From assembly GCF_003545695.1 (NCBI RefSeq), contig NZ_QUZZ01000014.1, positions 62,001 to 126,000 on the forward strand: a stretch of DNA of 64,000 bases, read 5' to 3'. Numbering within the stretch: position 1 is the stretch's first letter; every line of letters starts with the position of its first letter. Below, one piece after another: positions 58,974-64,000 of the stretch. Source of the DNA: Taibaiella helva (GTDB lineage: Bacteria; Bacteroidota; Bacteroidia; Chitinophagales; Chitinophagaceae). The notes below the pieces were generated by a model. It saw nothing but the letters and a program-made list of their open reading frames with translations, was not told where the DNA came from and made no database searches. Both the position numbers and the translations under genes were made by a program.

Positions 58974-61900
58974 ATGAAACCTTACCTTAAGCACTATCTG
59001 CTGATCCTTCACCTGGCAGCAATCCCAACTGCCGCTTTCAGCCAGCGAGGGCTTGGAGCAACCGAGGCCGACGCCAAGATGCTTCCCGGCGGGGCCGGCA
59101 GCGGCGGCGGTATGTCGGGTATTTACAGCCCGAACCTGTTTGACGGCACCGCCAACATCAACATTCCCATTTTCCAGTACAGCACCGAAGGCGCCGACTA
59201 CGGCATCGGCCTCAGCTACAATACCCTGGGGGTGAAGCTTGACGAGCTGGCTTCCGTGGCGGGAATGCACTGGACCCTGCGCGCCGAAGGCAGCATCAGC
59301 CGTACGGTAAAAGACCTTCCCGATGAGCTGGCCATGACCATCGATACTATTTATACCAGCAACACCCAGTATTACACCCGGGTAAAAGGCCGCCTGGCCC
59401 AGGATATGGAGACCGCGCAGCAGGCAAGCGACCCTAACGTGTACCGGGATCATGAAAGTGACGAGTTCGTGCTGTCGGCCGGCGGCCTGTCGCTGAGCTT
59501 CCGGCTCGGGCGCAACGGGCAGGTCTTCACCCACCCGCATCGCAATGTCAAAATACAGCTGCTCTCCAACGGTCAGCCGCTACCCGCTACCGGTAGCGGC
59601 AGTGTTCCCCCTGCCGCCTTGTCGCTGGAATTTGTGGTGACCGACGAACAAGGCAACCGCTATTATTTTACCAAAGGCGATTACCGCGTGTGGGAGATGC
59701 TTACCCTCAGCGCCCAACCCCTTGGCACCGGCATGGAAGTAGCCGGGCCGGATGAGATCGGCCGCTTTGACCAGGTCGACCGCTGGGTGGTGAGCCGCAT
59801 CGAGCTGGCCGGCGGCAGTGCGCTGCGTTACCAGTACCGGAGCAGCGAAAGAGCCGACGCCACATACATGGCCGTGGAAAAAAAGACCCCGAGCGCTTCG
59901 ATCAGCTATGGTGAAGTACCCGGCAGCGGCTACAAGGCCCTGATCAGCCGGATCGAATATCCCAACGGTGTGAGCGCCGACTTTGTCTACGACGACCAGC
60001 ATCAGCGCTGCGATAACGGCAGGGAAGCGAACGGAACTGGCGCGCCCACGCCGGCGCTGACCGAGATCAAAGTGGGCGCCGCCACCGGCGGCAGCTGCCT
60101 GCGCTACCGGCTCAACCAGAGCTATATTGTTACCGATACCTTTAACCAGGTAACGGAAAAGCCCCTGGGCAGCCCCTGCAATACCATTACCGGCTTGTAC
60201 CCTTATCGTACGCACCGACTGCGGCTCAACAGCATTACCCTGCTGAGCTGCGACGGGCTCAGCAGCGAACCCTATTACAGCTTTGCCTACGATCCTACGC
60301 CTATGGCCCCCCGCTTCCGCGCCGGGCAGGACTACTTCGGCTATGCCAACGGCAGGCGGGCAACGGGCTGGGGACTTGAGCCCAGCGGGGACCTGAGCAT
60401 CCCGTATCACCTGAATGCCAGCAATGCCAATGGTGATTTTTATTATGGTGTCGACCGCACCGCCGACTTCAGCTACGGCCGCGCCGGTATCCTGACCAAA
60501 GTGACCAATGCCTACGGCGGTTACGTGGAGTTTGGCTATGCACCTCACAATACCCTGGCCAACACCTTTAATCCCCAACCGGCCAACCTGAACAATTTCC
60601 TGGGGCGGGAGGCCAATGACGGCCTCTGCCTGGCCAGCATTAAGGAAAGCGACCCTTACCATGCCGGCAATTACCGCCTCACCAGCTTCAGCTACGAAGA
60701 AGGCCAGCAGTTCCTCAGCGGCGGCTATTTTTCCGGCCCCGTTACCTACAGTCACTACCAATCGGGCCCAACAGCAGTAGGCAACTGGACCAATACCTAC
60801 CTTACCGCCCATCACCTGGTCGGCAACAGCAACCACGGCTATTCCAAAGTGACCGTGACCCAGACCGACAACAACGGCGCCCAGCTGTCGCGCAAGGTGA
60901 CCCGCTTTACCAATATCGTGGACGTGAACGACAACGGCCAGCCCATCAACCGCTACCAGGTCGTGGGCGGCGGCAAACCTTTTTATGCCTTTCCCTACAA
61001 CGACAAGCAATACCTGCGCGACTGGGAAATAGGCCTGCCCTTGCTGGTACAGGAATACGACAACCTGAACAACCTGGTGCAGGAGACCCGCTACCGCTAC
61101 CGCTTTACCCTGGACAGCACATCGGCCCTGACCGCCGGCGTAGGCGGCACGAAATACAGCTATGTGCACGGCCAGCTGCTGAGCATTCCCAATGTGAGCG
61201 CCCACCCGATCATCGAACAGATTGCCGTTACCGATCCTTATGTTCCCTATACCGGTAAAAGCCTGCTGCAAAGCACCATCATCCGCAAGTACATGAGCTA
61301 CGGCGGGCAGGTCTACGACTCGATGGCCTACACCTACGACAGCCGCGAGAACCTGAAGACGATCGTTACCCGCAATAGCGAAGGCGAAGAAGTGCAGACC
61401 ATCCACTACTATAACTACGATGCCGGCGCCTACGACCCGCTGCCCGGCCTGGAGCGGCAGGTGACCACCCAGCGCTGGAAGCGCATTGCCGGCACCACCG
61501 GCCCGCTGCCCGACAACGGCGTGCTGCTGGACGCCTACTTTACCGGCCTGGCCGCCGATGGCAGCAGCGGCAGCTACAGCCGTATCCGCAACAAGACCCT
61601 GTACAACCTGCAGACCGCAGGCCAGCTGAGCTACAGCAGCTACCTGGGCACCGGCCCCCTGAACAGCACCCCCCTGAAGATCAATGCCGTTACCCAGGGC
61701 GCCGCCCTTCCCGACTTCCGCAAGACCAGCGAAGTGCTGCAGGCCGACGCCAAAGGCAACCCCCTGGAGACTTACCTGCCGGACGGGGAGCAGTACAAAG
61801 CCATGGTATGGGATACCGCCACTGGTAAGAAACTTGCCGAGGCCGTAGGCTGCCGCTACGCCGATATGGCCTATACCAGCTTTGAAGCCGGCCCTTACAC

Positions 61901-62414
61901 TACCAATTTTACCTACGACCCCAGGACCGTCCCGGGTGGCGTTACCGGCACCGTCTGCTTCTCCCTGTGGAACAGCCAGACCCTGCAACCTAATCCCATC
62001 ACCGGAACCCGTGACCTGCAGCCCGGCAAAGAATACCTTCTGAGCTTCTGGCTTAAAGGCCCCAATCCCGGCATTACCCTGGGCGGCGCCGGCCTGGCCC
62101 TGCCCGCCAGCCCCGCCGTTACCAAAGGCGACTGGAAGCAGTATATCATCCGCTTCACCCCCGGCGCCGCATCCCGCATCAGCATTTACGGCTCAGCCAA
62201 CGGCACCTACCTGGACGAAGTCCGGCTGCATCCCGCCTCGGCCCTGATGCAGAGCTGGAGCGCCGATGCCCTGCTGGGCACCACCTCGGCCGCCGACGCC
62301 CGCGGCCGCATCACCTATTATGAATACGACGCCATGGGAAGGCCCTACCTGGTACGCGACCAGGAAGGCCATATCCTGTCCAAGACCCAGTACACCCTCC
62401 ATGGCGCCGAATAA
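58974..62414 (+). CDS. Secreted RHS/YD-repeat-type protein
   Basis: This 1146-residue protein has the signal peptide MKPYLKHYLLILHLAAIPTA. The N-terminal block GIYSPNLFDGTANINIPIFQ with YGIGLSYNTLGVKLDELASV and GMHWTL is the typical opening of Bacteroidota RHS-repeat proteins. Long stretches of Tyr-, Gly- and Asp-rich strands follow (YDDQHQRCDN, YTYDSRENLKTIVTRNSEGE). A carbohydrate-binding-like jelly-roll lies near the end (SFWLKGPNPG, DEVRLHPASA), then YYEYDAMGRPYLVRDQEGHI, a classical YD repeat. It stops soon after, without a variable toxin end. A second RHS-type gene follows after 34 bases, so the two are one operon. Possible roles are contact-dependent competition or cell-surface structure. 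Confidence 0.88.
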   Translation: MKPYLKHYLLILHLAAIPTAAFSQRGLGATEADAKMLPGGAGSGGGMSGIYSPNLFDGTANINIPIFQYSTEGADYGIGLSYNTLGVKLDELASVAGMHWTLRAEGSISRTVKDLPDELAMTIDTIYTSNTQYYTRVKGRLAQDMETAQQASDPNVYRDHESDEFVLSAGGLSLSFRLGRNGQVFTHPHRNVKIQLLSNGQPLPATGSGSVPPAALSLEFVVTDEQGNRYYFTKGDYRVWEMLTLSAQPLGTGMEVAGPDEIGRFDQVDRWVVSRIELAGGSALRYQYRSSERADATYMAVEKKTPSASISYGEVPGSGYKALISRIEYPNGVSADFVYDDQHQRCDNGREANGTGAPTPALTEIKVGAATGGSCLRYRLNQSYIVTDTFNQVTEKPLGSPCNTITGLYPYRTHRLRLNSITLLSCDGLSSEPYYSFAYDPTPMAPRFRAGQDYFGYANGRRATGWGLEPSGDLSIPYHLNASNANGDFYYGVDRTADFSYGRAGILTKVTNAYGGYVEFGYAPHNTLANTFNPQPANLNNFLGREANDGLCLASIKESDPYHAGNYRLTSFSYEEGQQFLSGGYFSGPVTYSHYQSGPTAVGNWTNTYLTAHHLVGNSNHGYSKVTVTQTDNNGAQLSRKVTRFTNIVDVNDNGQPINRYQVVGGGKPFYAFPYNDKQYLRDWEIGLPLLVQEYDNLNNLVQETRYRYRFTLDSTSALTAGVGGTKYSYVHGQLLSIPNVSAHPIIEQIAVTDPYVPYTGKSLLQSTIIRKYMSYGGQVYDSMAYTYDSRENLKTIVTRNSEGEEVQTIHYYNYDAGAYDPLPGLERQVTTQRWKRIAGTTGPLPDNGVLLDAYFTGLAADGSSGSYSRIRNKTLYNLQTAGQLSYSSYLGTGPLNSTPLKINAVTQGAALPDFRKTSEVLQADAKGNPLETYLPDGEQYKAMVWDTATGKKLAEAVGCRYADMAYTSFEAGPYTTNFTYDPRTVPGGVTGTVCFSLWNSQTLQPNPITGTRDLQPGKEYLLSFWLKGPNPGITLGGAGLALPASPAVTKGDWKQYIIRFTPGAASRISIYGSANGTYLDEVRLHPASALMQSWSADALLGTTSAADARGRITYYEYDAMGRPYLVRDQEGHILSKTQYTLHGAE

Positions 62415-62448
62415 ACCCTATTACTATCACGATATAAATAGAAATACA

Positions 62449-64000
62449 ATGCAACCCTTCTTGCATACCATCATAAAAGCACTTGTGCTGTGCCTGCTGC
62501 TTTTGGGCTCCTGGCCACAGGCCACAATCTTTGCCCAGACCAATAAGCCGCAGCTGAACCAGCAGGCCCCTGCCGGCAGTGTGACCAATACCGTACCCGT
62601 GCCACCCGCCATCAATATCAACAGCTCGGAGCTGTACAATTTTGAACGGAGCTTCGTGCCCAGAGTACCCATCGACGATCCAGCCACACTGACCACCACC
62701 AGCGCCCCATCCGATGTGCAGGTGAGCACCCTGTACAAAGACGGCTTCAGCCGTGGTATGCAAGCCGTGGCACACAATTTTACCCAGGGAAAGAGCCTCG
62801 TAAGCCCTGTGGATACCCGCTTCCGGCCCCAGGAGACCGGCTACCTGCCTTACAGCAGCGCCGGCTACGGCTTCAGGGCCAATGCCTTTACCGAACAGCA
62901 AGCCTATTACAGCAACCTGTATCCCAATGAAGGCAATACCGCCTACAGCCTGCAGCGTAACACCTCGGCAGGAAATGTGCTGCGGATGACCAGCTACGCC
63001 CCCGGCAAAAGCCAGGTCGGGCAGAGCAGAGGCACCGAAACCCTCCCCATCACCGAGGCCTGCAGCTGTATCCGCCGCTGGAGCGTGGACGGGAACGGTA
63101 AGCCCCTGAGCAACGGCGTCTATGCCGCAGGCGAGCTGCTGGGTTCCCTGGTCCAATCGCCAGCCAGCGGGACCGCACTGCCTCCCCGTAAGTTCGTGTA
63201 TAAGAACAAGGATGGCCGTGTAGTGCTGGAGCAGATCGCAGACAGCCTCACCCCCGGCCCGGACTATACCTACCAGCTGACCTTCTACATCTATAACCCG
63301 CAGGGGCAGCTTTGCTACGTGGTGCCGCCCGCCGCCGCCGATAACGCCCTATCCGCCGGCAGCATCAGCCAGGCGACCCTGGACCAGTACTGCTTCCAGT
63401 ACCGCTACGACAGCAAGGGCCGCAAAGTAGAGCAGAAAGTACCCGGCAAAGGCTGGGAGTATTTTGTGTACGATAAACGGGACCGGCTGGTATTGTACCA
63501 GGACAGCAGCCTGAAAAGCGCCGGAGGGTGGTGGTCCTTTACACTTTATGATGCCCTGGACCGGCCAACCGTTACCGGTAAGGGCCAGGCAATCGGCACA
63601 ACCCGGCAGCAGTTTGCCGCTTTGATGGAGGACGGTTCCACTTATCCATCTACCCATGTGCTGTATTATGCCAAAAACTATAACCTCTATCATGTTTATC
63701 CCGCAGCCTTAGATTACTGCGAGATCTGGAGCTACTTTTATTACGATGATTACAGGGAAGCCGACCCCAACGGTGACCTGTGGAACACCTACAGCACGGA
63801 GCTGCAGTTCAGCGAACAGCAAAGCCTTCCCGGCTCAGAAACACCGCAGCGCAGTAATCGTACCCAGGGCCTGCCCACCGGCAGCCTGGTGAAGATACTA
63901 CCTGCCCCCGGAGCCTCCGGTACCGGCGCCTGGCGCAGGACAGCCCTGTTCTACGACGACAAAGGCCGGCTGATCTATAGTGCGGGCCAGGACCTCGCCA
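62449..64000 (+). CDS. RHS-repeat protein of the DUF6443 type, partial
   Basis: The frame opens at the ATG at 62449 and stays open to the window edge (517 codons), so the C-terminus is missing. It has the signal peptide MQPFLHTIIKALVLCLLLLG. The DUF6443-like N-terminal part reads YNFERSFVPRVPIDDPATLT, VSTLYKDGFSRGMQAVAHNF, YSSAGYGFRANAFTEQQAYY and ITEACSCIRRWSVDGNGKPL. YD-type strands follow: YRYDSKGRKVEQKVPGKGWE, FVYDKRDRLVLYQDSSLK. Proteins of this group usually end in an RHS core and often a variable toxin-like tip with an immunity gene after it; that part lies outside. It is co-directional with, and 34 bases after, the first RHS gene. Confidence 0.85.
   Translation, partial: MQPFLHTIIKALVLCLLLLGSWPQATIFAQTNKPQLNQQAPAGSVTNTVPVPPAININSSELYNFERSFVPRVPIDDPATLTTTSAPSDVQVSTLYKDGFSRGMQAVAHNFTQGKSLVSPVDTRFRPQETGYLPYSSAGYGFRANAFTEQQAYYSNLYPNEGNTAYSLQRNTSAGNVLRMTSYAPGKSQVGQSRGTETLPITEACSCIRRWSVDGNGKPLSNGVYAAGELLGSLVQSPASGTALPPRKFVYKNKDGRVVLEQIADSLTPGPDYTYQLTFYIYNPQGQLCYVVPPAAADNALSAGSISQATLDQYCFQYRYDSKGRKVEQKVPGKGWEYFVYDKRDRLVLYQDSSLKSAGGWWSFTLYDALDRPTVTGKGQAIGTTRQQFAALMEDGSTYPSTHVLYYAKNYNLYHVYPAALDYCEIWSYFYYDDYREADPNGDLWNTYSTELQFSEQQSLPGSETPQRSNRTQGLPTGSLVKILPAPGASGTGAWRRTALFYDDKGRLIYSAGQDLA

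Noticed and set aside
59580-61988. Antisense frame of 802 codons on the minus strand
   Set aside because: It is the mirror of the RHS gene. High GC and third-position bias keep the antisense frame open; it has no signal, domain or start context, while the plus strand has a clear RHS protein.
62311-63156. Antisense frame of 281 codons opposite the RHS pair
   Set aside because: It crosses the boundary of two plausible plus-strand genes and has no recognisable protein features.

Overview
The window looks like a chromosomal segment of a Bacteroidota member, most likely a Chitinophagaceae (Chitinophaga-like) species. The signs are type IX secretion C-terminal sorting domains on three large secreted proteins, a propeller/Y_Y_Y sensor kinase paired with a LytTR regulator, Bacteroidota-type -7 promoter boxes (TAnnTTTG), few Shine-Dalgarno sites, and RHS/DUF6443-type proteins. 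No rRNA, tRNA or CRISPR array was seen.

Layout. 1-38.6 kb is mostly ordinary chromosome. It starts with a partial secreted protein, then a kinase/NarL-type regulator pair, a divergent HxlR/SDR pair, a secreted trypsin-like protease and a CPA1 antiporter. A propeller kinase with LytTR regulator follows, then a regulator/7TM/kinase trio, a GT32-like glycosyltransferase and a 1136-residue secreted beta-helix protein with four 70-residue repeats. Next come an ECF sigma factor divergent from a DoxX-like gene, a second HxlR divergent from a methyltransferase, an AraC/SDR pair, an AraC/MFS pair and a secreted Omp28-like protein. After these lie a small-molecule enzyme cluster (two DHFR-like reductases, a hydrolase, an LLM oxidoreductase), an orphan lanthipeptide-like precursor and an exported degenerate Nudix protein. 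The section ends with an arsenic operon arsR-arsM-acr3-metallophosphoesterase.

38.6-58.5 kb is an accessory, generally more AT-rich region that looks like a worn mobile-element landing zone. It carries an ArsR/SRPBCC/hydrolase cassette with two operator palindromes, a possible relaxase tail, a truncated TraG coupling protein, a response regulator whose receiver lacks every phosphorylation residue, and a separate sensor kinase. It also has a truncated lipoprotein, a frameshifted GNAT gene, a zinc-ribbon gene with a decayed partial copy, a damaged exonuclease III, a TonB receptor cut off next to a dead integrase tail, an AbiE-type toxin-antitoxin pair, a Toprim primase-like gene, candidate oriT hairpins and an XRE regulator. 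An AraC/NmrA/epimerase operon sits within it and appears intact.

58.97-64 kb holds two large co-oriented GC-rich RHS-type secreted proteins, the second running off the window.

How the genes work together. Regulation is strikingly local: most regulators sit next to their likely targets, and visible inverted or direct repeats lie in the shared intergenic regions. Many genes of the accessory region are broken by single-base slips, deletions or junctions, which suggests repeated insertion and decay. Sequencing error must be excluded for the homopolymer cases.
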